Positions 1 through 10,036 of a DNA stretch of 64,000 nucleotides are shown in pieces. Position 1 is the first letter of the stretch. Every line of letters begins with the position of its first letter. The stretch is taken from contig JAAAXO010000338.1 in the NCBI GenBank assembly GCA_011799875.1, positions 1,007,937-1,071,936 of the forward strand, in the 5' to 3' direction. The notes beneath the pieces were generated by a model, which was not told the origin of the DNA, ran no database searches, and saw nothing but the letters and a program-made list of their open reading frames with translations. The translations under genes and the position numbers were made by a program. This stretch comes from Thinopyrum elongatum. Lineage: Eukaryota > Streptophyta > Magnoliopsida > Poales > Poaceae.

Positions 1-160
1 ATCCAATTTAGGCAGCATCATATTCTCATGAACTTTAGAATCATTACCAAGAAACGAAAGTACCTGATATTTTAATTGGCGTGCGCGAGCTCTAGTAATT
101 GGTCCAGTATGTATAGAAGCAGGGGTTGTGGTTGTAACAATGGTATTGATGTCCTCATCA
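1..160 (-). repeat. Cereba-like (family A) LTR, 5' end only
   Basis: On the minus strand this is the start of a family A LTR: the terminal TGATGAGGACATC lies at the right edge (position 160) and the window edge cuts the rest. The sequence right of 160 is not a polypurine tract but the leader of a plus-strand Quinta-like element. The LTR terminus is therefore an outer boundary, i.e. an insertion into that leader. GCACG at 161-165 would be the right-hand target duplication; its partner is outside the window. Confidence 0.8.
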
Positions 161-486
161 GCACGGTCTAGCCTAGGACCAGCACAGTACCGTCGTTGAG
201 CGTTTATTCAACATTGCATCTCTGAATTGATTATTGCTAATCTTTTGCTACCATATATAGCCAACCCAGCTCCACATATTTCTACACCGTGTATACGTAC
301 GTTCACCTGGCAATCGCTTTACTCAATCTTCGGAGTTATTTGACACCGCTGGTTGCCCGTCACCACCTGCTGCATGGTAAGAACTTGTAAGATATTGATA
401 TTTGCTTTACTGTGAGCGCTTTACCACCACATCCTAGTAGTTCATAGGAACATTATTCTTGATTTTTTTTTTTGTTTCTACTAATC

Positions 487-2427
487 ATGGTAGGTTCCGG
501 AGTTGTTAGTTCTTGGGCTTCATCGATCGTGGGAGATTTGCCATCACCTAAGAAAATACAACAACCGTCACAAGAGGAGCAACAACATCAGAATGCACAT
601 AATCAGGTTAATGTTTCCATGCCACCATTTACTGGTCGTTTTAGGCCTGATTTATATATTGAATGGGAGTACGAAATTAATGCTATATTTGCTTCCCATA
701 ATTTTGATGAGCGTGGAAAATTTCAAGCCGCGGTTAGTACTTTCAGTAGCTTTGCTTTAGTTTGGTGGAGTGAATACTGTCGGTTAAACCCTGATTATAT
801 ACCTACTACTTGGGATGGTTTGAAACATGTCATGAGAGATAGATTCGTAGATGTTCATTATACTCGTGGCATGGTTAAAAAACTACAACATTTAAAACAA
901 GGTAGTGACACCGTAACAAAATATTATGATGATTTACAAACTACCTTGTTGCACTCATTTTTAGAAGAAAGTGAAGAAGATTTTATGGATAGATTTTGGG
1001 GAGGATTAAACCGTGATATTCAAGAGATACTATTTCATGAAGAGTGTTATCCTATGGACCATTTGTTTCGTCTTGCTTGCAAAGCTGAACAGGAAATAAA
1101 ACGACGTGTTGCCAACAAGGAGAACAGGCGCACGGTGCACATTCCAAGTGTTGATACAGATGTTTCTTCAACTACTAGGCGTACTATGACAACCACATCC
1201 GTTGTTGCGATGACTACATCATCTCCACCATGTGACACATCACCACCGAGAGTGCCTACATCATCTGAGTTGATCATAAGAGGTAATGACAAAGGTACAT
1301 ATTTTCCACTTTCACATGAGAATGATGCATGCCTAGTTAACTTGAATACATCATGTGTTGAGTTACCTATTGATTTGAATATTTTAGAGAATCGTGTTAC
1401 TGTCATGAATGCATCATGTGATCAAACAGCTGAAATACCAACATTTTTGAGTGCACCCATTGAATTAACTGTTGATGCAAAAGAAACAATGTTTAATCAT
1501 TTTGATATGACCTCTAATCTTAGTGACGATTCTGTGTCAAATGACTTATTGCATGTTTGCTTATTTAAGCATGTAGTAGCATGTAAATTTGATGCAAGTA
1601 AGGTTTATTCACCAATGTTGGGATGGTTTAATGATGAACATTATCAATCTTTTGATATGAATAAGAGCTTCACTTATATGTGCAAACTGAGTTGCAATAT
1701 TTTCATGCCTTCTACATCTTGTGATAATATTTTGGCTTTATTATATTTTATGAACTATGGAAGTTACTCATGTATACATGTGTCATATGTGCAAAAATCA
1801 AAGGAAGTAAAAATGGGTGATGATGAGGACATGACTACCTTGGATACGACCAAAAATATTGCATACATATATATTTGTGAGGTGATTTCTAATGCAAACT
1901 ATGCAATAATTTATTTATGTCATCCAAGACAAAAATACTTCACAAACTTTTGTGCCATGTCTAATTGCAGGTGTATGGGACATTTGTACAATCCACATAT
2001 GAACATAAGGGAAAAAGAGAAGTTTATGTGCTGTTCAAAAAGTCCTTTCACGTCACTTTTGGGCCAAGAGAAGATAGAGTCCAAGTCTCTCACGTTCTGG
2101 ATTCAGATTCGGACTGCACAGACATACCTGACTCAAAACGCCAAGAACTTTTTCATACGGACTTCGAATTGGGTGATTCTTTTTTTGTTGGAAAGTAGAT
2201 TTCATGCTCTTTCCAGCCCAATTGGATTCACCTTAAAATTCGTACGGAGCGTTGAGTTATCAATGAAACAATCTGACGCTGCAGCAGAATCCGAGTCAAA
2301 CTATAAGTCCAAAGGTGTTGCATCACCTCCACTTGGGCCCATGAGCCTTGTACGACCTAGGGTTAGTTTTAGGCTGCCTTGGGACGTCCTCCCACCTCCT
2401 TGGCCGCCACCCCTTACTCCTATATAA
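487..2427 (+). CDS. gag: Gag-type protein of Quinta-like element, 646 aa, reading into the LTR
   Basis: The start ATG at 487 matches the start in other copies (M-x-GSGVVSSW); this copy has Val at codon 2 where others have Ala. Residues ~45-215 resemble a Ty3/gypsy capsid (FTGRFRPDLYIEWEYEI, VWWSEYCRL, TKYYDDLQ, FWGGLNRDIQ). There is no CCHC zinc knuckle. Residues ~215-445 form a Ser/Thr-rich then Cys-rich region of unknown function. The rest is encoded by the 3' LTR, and the stop codon TAA lies inside the TATATAA box. The ORF is open throughout. It is 34 residues shorter than the 680-aa copies, mainly because a ~96-nt in-frame deletion removed the polypurine tract. It presumably packages element RNA in Cereba particles, which is inference. 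Confidence 0.65.
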   Translation: MVGSGVVSSWASSIVGDLPSPKKIQQPSQEEQQHQNAHNQVNVSMPPFTGRFRPDLYIEWEYEINAIFASHNFDERGKFQAAVSTFSSFALVWWSEYCRLNPDYIPTTWDGLKHVMRDRFVDVHYTRGMVKKLQHLKQGSDTVTKYYDDLQTTLLHSFLEESEEDFMDRFWGGLNRDIQEILFHEECYPMDHLFRLACKAEQEIKRRVANKENRRTVHIPSVDTDVSSTTRRTMTTTSVVAMTTSSPPCDTSPPRVPTSSELIIRGNDKGTYFPLSHENDACLVNLNTSCVELPIDLNILENRVTVMNASCDQTAEIPTFLSAPIELTVDAKETMFNHFDMTSNLSDDSVSNDLLHVCLFKHVVACKFDASKVYSPMLGWFNDEHYQSFDMNKSFTYMCKLSCNIFMPSTSCDNILALLYFMNYGSYSCIHVSYVQKSKEVKMGDDEDMTTLDTTKNIAYIYICEVISNANYAIIYLCHPRQKYFTNFCAMSNCRCMGHLYNPHMNIREKEKFMCCSKSPFTSLLGQEKIESKSLTFWIQIRTAQTYLTQNAKNFFIRTSNWVILFLLESRFHALSSPIGFTLKFVRSVELSMKQSDAAAESESNYKSKGVASPPLGPMSLVRPRVSFRLPWDVLPPPWPPPLTPI

Positions 2428-2803
2428 GTAGATCCATCTAGTAGCTTTTTCCTTGGGATTTGTTTAGTTAAAAGTTAGCCATTGCAACTTCGTGTACTTC
2501 GTTTGTGTCCAACGACCAGACCAAGACCGCTTTCGGATCCCCACCTCTATCAATACTTCATCTATATTCGCAATATTCAGATTGCATTATCATATTCTTG
2601 CTTGTTCTTCGATTGCGTGCAGGAATAGACCTTCGTGGTCAGGCTGATCGTGCTTTCAGTATCGTCAGTAACCTCAGGAGATTGGTTTAGCGATTGCTAA
2701 GGCGCAACGTCGTGCACGTTTGTAGTCGGATCGTCAAAGTCGACTCCACCAAATCGATAGTTATCATCTCATCGAAAGATCGGGACACCCCTCGCTTCTA
2801 TCA
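1821..2803 (+). repeat. Quinta-type 3' LTR
   Basis: The LTR is bounded by TGATGAGGACATG and a slightly changed end CTCGCTTCTATCA, 983 bp. U3 codes for the protein tail as far as the TATA box. R-U5 is the Quinta type, with CAATACTTC where Cereba-type LTRs have CAATAAAGC. The right flank GGGTG belongs to a small antisense family A LTR remnant. Confidence 0.85.
2421..2428 (+). promoter_or_regulatory. TATA box of Quinta-type LTR
   Basis: TATATAAG lies ~600 bp into the LTR, where a pol II U3 promoter is expected, and is conserved in all Quinta-type and chimeric LTRs here. The gag stop codon TAA (2425-2427) is part of this box. Transcription would start about 30 bp downstream. Confidence 0.7.
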
Positions 2804-2834
2804 GGGTGTAACAATGGTATTGATGTCCTCATCA
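2804..2834 (-). repeat. Family A LTR 5' terminal remnant
   Basis: Thirty-one bases equal the antisense start of a family A LTR and end in CCTCATCA. They abut the Quinta LTR on the left and unassigned sequence on the right. Confidence 0.7.
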
Positions 2835-2927
2835 CCACTTATACTTTTGCATACCCAATTACCCTTTCGCATCCACCACCGCTTTCCGCAAACTCCACCA
2901 CTTCCCGCTACCAACTCCGACTATTTT
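2835..2927. other. Unassigned 93-bp pyrimidine/CCACC-rich stretch
   Basis: This stretch matches no other part of the window that I can see. It separates an LTR terminus from a Cereba gag fragment and may be host DNA, filler or part of an unrelated repeat. No coding or RNA signal is visible. Confidence 0.4.
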
Positions 2928-3577
2928 TGTATGGTGGTCTGAACATTGTAGATTATATCCTATTCCAGCTACGTGGGCTGCTTTGAAAACTGCTATGCGT
3001 ACTCGTTGGGTTCCACCATATTATCAACGTGAATTACTTCAAAAATTGCAGCGCTTAAGACAAGGAAAAAATTCTGTAGAAGAATATTATCAGGAATTAC
3101 AAACTGGCATGATTAGATGTGGTATTGTTGAGGAGAATGAAGCTATGCTTGCACGTTTCATGGGTGGATTAAATAGAGAGATTCAGACCATTCTAGAGTA
3201 TAAGGAGTATAATAATATCACTCGTTTATTCCATCTTGCTTGTAAAGCTGAACGTGAAGTGCAGGATCGACAGGCATCGGCGCGAACTAATTTTTCTGCA
3301 GGTCGATCTTCATCATGGACACCGCGTGCCTCCTCTACTCCCACACGTCCTACTGCGGCACCACTGACTTCAGCCGCCAATTCCAACCGAGATACAAGAA
3401 AACAGGCACCACCACCACCATCTGCCAAGAGTACACCTTCTGGGCCTGCCCAGAGCTCTTCTTCATCTATGGCATCAACAGGGCACACACATGATATTAT
3501 TTGTCGTCGTTGTAAGGGAAGAGGTCATTATGCGAGAGAATGCCAATCTCTGCGTGTTATGATAGCTACTGAGGATG
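2928..3577 (+). pseudogene. gag: Cereba-like gag fragment (capsid C-terminus and zinc knuckle)
   Basis: This is an internal part of family A gag, open from the VWWSEHC motif through [18 protein letters not shown], the Pro/Ser-rich linker and one CCHC zinc knuckle ([14 protein letters not shown]). It has neither start nor end. It stops at TACTGAGGATG, where a minus-strand Quinta LTR begins with its exact terminus (TGATAGAGG), consistent with an insertion into gag. Intact family A copies continue here into protease. The fragment cannot make a functional product. Confidence 0.85.
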
Positions 3578-4559
3578 TGATAGAGGCGGGGGTGTCCCGA
3601 TCTTTCGATGAGATGATAGCTATCGATTTGGTGGAGTCGACTTTGACGATCCGACTACAAACGTGCACGACGTTGCGCCTTAGCAATCGCTAAACCAATC
3701 TCCCGAGGTTACTGACGATGCTGAAAGCACGATCAGCCTGACCACAAAGGTCTATTCCTGCACACAATCGAAGAACAAGCAAGAATATGATAATGCAATC
3801 TGAATATTGCGAATATAGATGAAGTATTGATAAAGGTGGGGATCCGAAAGCGGTCTTGGTCTGGTCGTTGGACACAAACGAAGTACACGAAGTTGCACTG
3901 GCTAACTTTTAACTAAACAAATCCCAAGGAAAAAGCTACTAGATGGATCTACTTATATAGGAGTAAGGGGTGGCGGCCAAGGAGGTGGGAGGACGTCCCA
4001 AGGCAGCCTAAAACTAACCCTAGGTCGTACAAGGCTCATGGGCCCAAGTGGAGGTGATGCAACACCTTTGGACTTGTAGTTTGACTCGGATTCTGCTACA
4101 GCGTCAGATTGTTTCGTCGATAACTCATAGCTCCGGATGAATTTTAAGGTGAATCCAATTGGGTTGGAAAGAGCACGAAATCTACTTTCCAACAAAAAAA
4201 GAATCACCCAATTCGGAGTCCGTATGAAAAAGTTCTTGGCGTTTTGAGTCAGGTATGTCTGTGCAGTCCGAATCTGAATCCAGAACATGAGAGACTTGGA
4301 CTCTATCTTCTCTTGGCCCAAAAGTGACGTGAGAGGACTTTTTGAAAAGCACCTAAACTTCTCGTTTTCCCTTATCTTCATATGTGAATTGTACAAATGT
4401 CCCATACACCTGCAATTAGACATGGCACAAAAGTTTGTGAAGTATTTTTGTCCTGGATGACACAAATAAATTATTGCATAGTTTGCATTAGAAATCACCT
4501 CACAAATATACATGTATGCAATATTTTTGGTCGTATCCAAGGTATTCATGTCCTCATCA
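3578..4559 (-). repeat. Quinta-type 3' LTR (minus)
   Basis: Complete 982-bp LTR. On the minus strand it starts at 4559 with TGATGAGGACATGAATACC and ends at 3578 with CGCCTCTATCA. The purine-rich tract (complement of TCCTCCACTTCTTG, 4560-4573) next to its start shows that this is the 3' LTR of a minus-strand element. Confidence 0.85.
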
Positions 4560-5710
4560 TCCTCCACTTCTTGAAAACAAAGCCGTCCTCGGCGTTGCTT
4601 AATCTGAAATGTGGCTAACAAAAGAGACAAGGTGTACATGTTGTATATGTATATGTCGTCCATTTTTACTTCCCTTGATTTTTGCACATATGACACATGT
4701 ATACATGAGTAACTTTCATAGTTCATAAAATGTAAAGCCAAAATATTATCACAAGTATTAGAAGACATGAAAATATTGCAACTCAATTTGCACATATAAG
4801 TGAAGCTCTTATTCATATCAAAGGATTGACAATGTTCATCATTAAACCATCCCAACATTGGTGAATAAACCTTACTTGCATCAAATTTACATGCTACTAC
4901 ATGCTTAAATAAGCAAACATGCAATAAGTCTTTTGACACAAAATCATCACCAAGATTAGAGGTCATATCAAAATGATTAAACATTGGTTCTTTTGCATCA
5001 ACAGTTAATTCAATTGGTGCACTCAAAATTGTTGGTATTTCAGTTGTTTGATCACATGACGCATTCATAACAGTAACACAATTCTCTAAAATAGGTGACG
5101 TGCCCAAATCAATAGGTAACTCAACACATGATGTATTCAAGTTAACTAGGCATGCATCATTCTCATGTGAAAGTGGAAAATATGTACCTTTGTCATTACC
5201 TCTTATGATCAACTCAGATGATGTAGGCGCTCTCGGTGGTGATGTGTCACATGGTGGAGATGATGTAGTCATCGCAACAACGGATGTGGCTGTCATAGTA
5301 CGCCTAGTAGTTAAAGAAACATCTATATCAACACTTGGAATGTGCATCGTGCACTTGTTCTCCTTGTGGGCAACACGTCGTTTTATTTCCTGTTCAGCTT
5401 TGCAAGCAAGACGAAACAAATGGTCCATAGGATAACACTCTTCATGAATTAGTATCTCTTGAATATCACGGTTTAATCCTCCCCAAAATCTATCCATAAA
5501 ATCTTCTTCACTTTCTTCTAAAAATGAGTGCAACAATGTAGTTTGTAAATCATCATAATATTTTGTTACCGTGTCAGTGCCTTGTTTTAAATGTTGTAAT
5601 TTTTTAATCATGCCACGAGTATAATAAACATCAACGAATCTATCTCTCATGACAAGTTTTAAATCATCCCAAGTAGTAGGTATAAGATCAGGGTTTAACC
5701 GACAATATTC
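3953..5710 (-). pseudogene. gag: Quinta-like gag, N-terminally truncated
   Basis: An open frame runs from the capsid motif SEYCRLNPDLIPTTW through the Cys-rich region, across the polypurine tract and into the 3' LTR, stopping at the TATA box (3953-3955). The first ~95 codons and the leader are missing. At ~5702-5712 the gag sequence switches into the R-U5 end of a plus-strand family A LTR, with CAATAT shared by both parents. There is no start codon of its own and no internal stop. It is a partial copy made by rearrangement rather than by decay. Confidence 0.75.
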
Positions 5711-5937
5711 AGATTGCAAATCTTAGTTTCTTGCTTGTTCTTCGTTTGCTTGCAGGAGATAGACCCTCGGGGTCAGGTTGATTGTGCTCCGGCGTGGTCA
5801 ATAACCTCTCGGAGTTGGTTTAGCGATTGCTAAGGCGCGACGTCCTCGCACATTCGTAGTCGGATCGTCAAAGTCTACTCCACCAAAAACGATAGATATC
5901 ATCTCATCGAAAGATCGGGACACCCTCGCCTCTATCA
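5711..5937 (+). repeat. Family A LTR, 3' (U5) part
   Basis: The last 227 bp of a family A LTR end in CTCGCCTCTATCA at 5937, directly before a primer-binding site. It therefore acts as the truncated 5' LTR of the Quinta-like element to its right. Its left end is the microhomology junction with the inverted Quinta gag. Confidence 0.8.
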
Positions 5938-5939
5938 AG

Positions 5940-5948
5940 TGGTATCAG
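5940..5948 (+). other. Primer-binding site (initiator Met tRNA type)
   Basis: TGGTATCAG begins two bases after the LTR end. It complements the 3' end of plant initiator Met tRNA over nine bases; the following TTTTC does not pair. Confidence 0.75.
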
Positions 5949-6340
5949 TTTTCAGGTTGCTCGGTGAGAATTTTCAGTTTTCCCTAGATTAGATTTATTT
6001 TCTTACCTATTGTCCAAAGAAAAAACCACAAAAAAAAAGTTAGATCTATTCATCCTTTGTCCAAGCCAGTCCGAGCCTTCGCAATTTTCTTTTCATTGTT
6101 TGCATTATTGAATTATCGGTTGCATCGTCGTGTTCAGTTGCTGGTCTTAGTGTCTAGTTCGTTTAGAGTTTCGAGTTCTGTTCACATTAGTCACGCCGCC
6201 GCTGCATCGTTATTCCTTCCGCTGTCCACCATCCCATCCATCAATTTCCACATCGTGCTACCCACTGTTCATTGTCATAATCATAGTTGAGGTCATTCAC
6301 ATCTGTGCTTGATCCAATCTACATCTTATCTAGTTTGTTT

Positions 6341-6459
6341 TGGAAAGAGGGAGCAAGAAAAAAAAAGAGAAAAAAAAGTAAAAAAAAAAGTTAGAAAAAA
6401 AAGAGAGAAAGAAAAAGAAAAAAGTGTGAAAAAAAAAGAGAGAAGAAAAAAAAACAAAA
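6341..6459. repeat. Purine-rich low-complexity tract in leader
   Basis: About 120 bases consist almost only of A and G in runs such as AAAAAAAGAGAAAAAAAAG on the plus (sense) strand, inside the Quinta leader. A and T runs occur at the comparable place in Cereba leaders (around 43712-43830 and 16170-16235). It may be a spacer or a nucleosome-disfavouring tract. Confidence 0.6.
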
Positions 6460-7339
6460 TTCGGATCTATCTAGACTCAATCTCGTAGCTGAATTCGGAT
6501 TGGAATCTATTTTGCGCAGTGTTCAGTAAAACAGGCATATCTTTTTCATACGAAGTCTGTTTTCGCTCCGTGAGTACTAAAATTAAAGCTAGCGACGAGC
6601 CGCATCTAAATAGTTGCGGAAGCTAGTTCAATATTTGACACCTCAAATCGGCTTCTAAATAGGTCTTTTTGCCCTCCGAAGTTCGCGAACACAGCTTGTT
6701 CCAGTTTTTCAGGCCAGTTTTACAATTTTTTGACTCCTCATATCAACTCGGAATTGAGTGATTCTTTTTGCATTTGAAAGCTTGAGTCAGTGCCTTTCTT
6801 GAGAAAAATTATCATAAAATTGGCACAAACTTTTATAGAGTAAAGTTGGAGAGAGAATTGTTGGTATATGCTACTTGGTAGTTGTTTCTCATCATTATCT
6901 TTACTGCCATTGTGATCTTCACTTATATCTTGTTGTCCGGAGCTACTTCATATCCTTTCTTGATGCTAGTTGTGCTACGCCGTGACGTCATTAGTGTTCT
7001 AGGCTCGCGTCTCTAGTCCGGTCTAGCCTAGGACCAGCACAGTACCGTCGTTGAGCGTTTATTCAACATTGCATCTCTGAATTGATTATTGCTAATCTTT
7101 TGCTACCATATATAGCCAACCCCACTCCACATATTTCTACACCGTGTATACGTACGTTCACCTGGCAATCGCTTTACTCAATCTTCGGAGTTATTTGACA
7201 CCGCTGGTTGCCCGTCACCACCTGCTGCATGGTAAGAACTTGTAAGATATTGATATTTGCTTTACTGTGAGCGCTTTACCACCACATCCTAGTAGTTCAT
7301 AGGAACATTATTCTCGATTTTTTTTTGTTTCTACTAATC

Positions 7340-7642
7340 ATGGCAGGTTCCGGAGTTGTTAGTTCTTGGGCTTCATCGAACGTGGGAGATTTGCCATCAC
7401 CTAAGAAAATACAACAACCACCACAAGAGGAGCAATTACATCAGAATGCACATAATCAGGTTAATGTTTCCATGCCACCATTTACTGGTCGTTTTAGGCC
7501 TGATTTATATATTGAATGGGAGTACGAAATAAATGCTATATTTGCTTCCCATAATTTTGATGAGCGTGAAAAATTTCAAGCTGCTGTTAGTACTTTTAGT
7601 AGCTTTGCTTTAGTTTGGTGGAGTGAATATTGTCGGTTAAAC
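7340..7642 (+). pseudogene. gag: Quinta-like gag N-terminal fragment
   Basis: Starts with ATG GCA GGT TCC, the usual start, and encodes ~100 residues up to SEYCRLN. After GGTTAAAC it joins antisense LTR sequence lacking its terminal ~36 bases. The break is therefore a recombination and not a clean insertion at an LTR end. Confidence 0.8.
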
Positions 7643-8600
7643 GATGATAGCTATCGTTTTTGGTGGAGTAGACTTTGACGATCCGACTACGAACGTGCGA
7701 GGACGTCGCGCCTTAGCAATCGCTAAACCAACTCCGAGAGGTTATTGACCACACCGGAGCACAATCAACCTGACCACGAGGGTCTATCTCCTGCAAGCAA
7801 ACGAAGAACAAGCAAGAAACTAAGATTTGCAATCTGGATATTGCGAATATAAGATGAAAGCTTTATTGATCAAGGTGGGGTTCTGTGACGTCTTGGTCTG
7901 GTCGTTGAACACAAACGAAGTACGCGAAGTTGCAGCTATGGCGAACTTTTAATCTAAACAAAACCCAAGCAAAAAGCTACTAGATGGATCTACTTATATA
8001 GGAGCAAGGGGTGGTGGCCAAGGAGGTGGGAGGACGTCCCAAGGCAGCCTAAAACTAACCCTAGGTCGTACAAGGCTCATGGGCCCAAGTGGAGGTGATG
8101 CAACACCTTTGGACTTGTAGTTTGACTCGGATTCTGCTACAGCGTCAGATTGTTTCATCGATAACTCATAGCTCCGGATGTATTTTAAGGTGAATCCAAT
8201 TGGGTTGGAAAGAGCACGAAATCTACTTTCCAACAAAAAAAGAATCACCCAATTCGGAGTCCGTATGAAAAAGTTCTTGGCGTTTTGAGTCAGGTATGTC
8301 TGTGCAGTCCGAATCTGAATCCAGAACGTGAGAGACTTGGACTCTATCTTCTCTTGGCCCAAAAGTGACGTGAGAGGACTTTTTGAACAGCACCTAAACT
8401 TCTCTTTTCCCCTTATCTTCATATGTGGATTGTACAAATGTCCCATACACCTGCAATTAGACATGACACAAAAGTTTGTGAAGTATTTTTGTCCTGGATG
8501 ACATAAATAAATTATTGCATAGTTTGCATTAGAAATCACCTCACAAATATACAAGTATGCAATATTTTTGGTCGTATCCAAGGTAGTCATGTCCTCATCA
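7643..8600 (-). repeat. Chimeric LTR (Quinta U3 + Cereba R-U5), 3' end truncated
   Basis: From 8600 down to about 7960 the sequence is Quinta U3, including the coding tail and TATA box. Below that it is the Cereba-type R-U5 with GTTCAACGACC, the antisense AATAAA and CGCGACGTCC. The terminal ~36 bases are missing. The polypurine tract at 8601-8614 marks it as a 3' LTR. Confidence 0.8.
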
Positions 8601-10036
8601 TCCTCCCCTTCTTGAAAACAAAGCCGTCCTCGGCGTTGCTTAAGCTGAACTGTGGCTAACAAAAGAGACAAGGTGTACATGTTGTATATGTATATGTCAT
8701 CCAGTTTTACTTCCCTTAGTTTTTGCATATATGACACATGTATACATGAGTAACCTTCATAGTTCATAAAATCTAAAGCCAAAATATTATCACAAGAAGT
8801 AGAAGGCATGAAAATATTGCAACTCAGTTTGCACGTATAAGTGAAGCACTTATTCATTTCAAAAGGTTGACAATGTTCATCATTAAACCATCCTAACATT
8901 GGTGAATAAACCTTAGTTGCATCAAATTTACATGCTACAACATGCTTAAATAAGCAAACATGCAATAAGTCATTGGTCACAGAATCATCACCAAGATTAG
9001 AGGTCATATCAAAATGATTAAACATTGGTTCTTTTGCATCAACAGTTAATTCAATGGGTGCACTCAAAATTGTTGGTATTTCAGTTGTTTGATCACATGA
9101 CGCATTCATGACAGTAACACAATTCTCTAAAATAGGTGACGTGCCCAAATCAATAGGTAACTCAACACATGATGTATTCAAGTTAACTAGGCATGCATCA
9201 TTCTCATGTGAAAGTGGAAAATATGTACCTTTGTCATTACCTCTTATGATCAACTCAGATGATGTAGGCACTCTCGGTGGTGATGTGTCACATGGTGGAG
9301 ATGATGTAGTCATCGCAACAACGGATGTGGTTGTCATAGTACGCTTAGTAGTTGAAGAAACATCTATATCAACACTTGGAATGTGCACCGTGCGCTTGTT
9401 CTCCTTGTGGGCAACACGTCGTTTTATTTCCTGTTCAGCTTTGCAAGCAAGACGAAACAAATGGTCCATAGGATAACACTCTTCATGAATTAGTATCTCT
9501 TGAATATCACGGTTTAATCCTCCCCAAAATCTATCCATAAAATCTTCTTCACTTTCTTCTAAAAATGAGTGCAACAATGTAGTTTGTAAATCATCATAAT
9601 ATTTTGTTACCGTGTCAGTGCCTTGTTTTAAATGTTGTAATTTTTTAATCATGCCACGAGTATAATAAACATCAACGAATCTATCTCTCATGACAAGTTT
9701 TAAATCATCACAAGTAGTAGGTATAAGATCAGGGTTTAACCGACAATATTCACTCCACCAAACTAAAGCAAAGCTACTAAAAGTACTAACCGCAGCTTGA
9801 AATTTTCCACGCTCATCAAAATTATGGGAAGCAAATATAGCATTTATTTCGTACTCCCATTCAATATATAAATCAGGCCTAAAACGACCAGTAAATGGTG
9901 GCATGGAAACATTAACCTGATTATGTGCATTCTGATGTAATTGCTCCTCTTGTGGCGGTTGTTGCATTTTCTTAGGTGATGGCAAATCTCCCACGATCGA
10001 TGAAGCCCAAGAACTAACAACTCCGGAACCTGCCAT
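7994..10036 (-). CDS. gag: Gag-type protein of Quinta-like element, 680 aa
   Basis: Full-length frame with start ATG at 10036 (MAGSGVVSSW) and stop TAA at 7996-7994 inside the TATA box. Capsid-like residues ~45-215 carry VWWSEYCRL and FWGGLNRDIQ. No zinc knuckle or enzyme domain is present. A Ser/Thr-rich linker and a Cys-rich region (~300-460, with GWFNDEHCQ, CKLSCNIFM and CIHVSY) follow. The polypurine tract encodes QEGEDDED, after which ~200 residues are LTR-encoded. Uninterrupted coding suggests recent activity. The Cys-rich part has no function I can name. Confidence 0.7.
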   Translation of the reverse strand: MAGSGVVSSWASSIVGDLPSPKKMQQPPQEEQLHQNAHNQVNVSMPPFTGRFRPDLYIEWEYEINAIFASHNFDERGKFQAAVSTFSSFALVWWSEYCRLNPDLIPTTCDDLKLVMRDRFVDVYYTRGMIKKLQHLKQGTDTVTKYYDDLQTTLLHSFLEESEEDFMDRFWGGLNRDIQEILIHEECYPMDHLFRLACKAEQEIKRRVAHKENKRTVHIPSVDIDVSSTTKRTMTTTSVVAMTTSSPPCDTSPPRVPTSSELIIRGNDKGTYFPLSHENDACLVNLNTSCVELPIDLGTSPILENCVTVMNASCDQTTEIPTILSAPIELTVDAKEPMFNHFDMTSNLGDDSVTNDLLHVCLFKHVVACKFDATKVYSPMLGWFNDEHCQPFEMNKCFTYTCKLSCNIFMPSTSCDNILALDFMNYEGYSCIHVSYMQKLREVKLDDIYIYNMYTLSLLLATVQLKQRRGRLCFQEGEDDEDMTTLDTTKNIAYLYICEVISNANYAIIYLCHPGQKYFTNFCVMSNCRCMGHLYNPHMKIRGKEKFRCCSKSPLTSLLGQEKIESKSLTFWIQIRTAQTYLTQNAKNFFIRTPNWVILFLLESRFRALSNPIGFTLKYIRSYELSMKQSDAVAESESNYKSKGVASPPLGPMSLVRPRVSFRLPWDVLPPPWPPPLAPI

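Larger units (their letters stand above)
161..2803 (+). mobile_element. Quinta-like non-autonomous element, copy 1 (leader part, gag, 3' LTR)
   Basis: This is a plus-strand element with a truncated 5' leader (161-486), a single gag-type ORF (487-2427) and a complete 3' LTR (1821-2803). Its 5' LTR was lost where a minus-strand family A LTR inserted. It has no protease, RT, RNase H or integrase coding, so it would need enzymes in trans, presumably from the Cereba-like copies nearby. The polypurine tract found in other copies is missing here through an in-frame deletion of about 96 nt just before the LTR. The family name is from memory. Confidence 0.7.
5938..7339 (+). other. Quinta-like 5' leader with primer site
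   Basis: About 1.4 kb of non-coding leader lies between the 5' LTR remnant and the gag ATG. It begins AG, then the primer site TGGTATCAG, and contains a purine-rich A/G tract (6341-6459). It ends with the segment GTCTAGCCTAGGACC through ACCACATCC shared by all leaders here. No convincing ORF is present. A GGTAAG followed ~110 bp later by TACTAAT and ATGGCAG is conserved before gag. Confidence 0.65.

Noticed and set aside
1047..1406. Frames antisense to the Quinta Ser/Thr-Cys-rich region (also 5100-5435, 9108-9476, 28408-28767, 48910-49278)
   Set aside because: They recur exactly opposite gag in every copy and have no promoter or start conservation. They are likely a by-product of codon bias.
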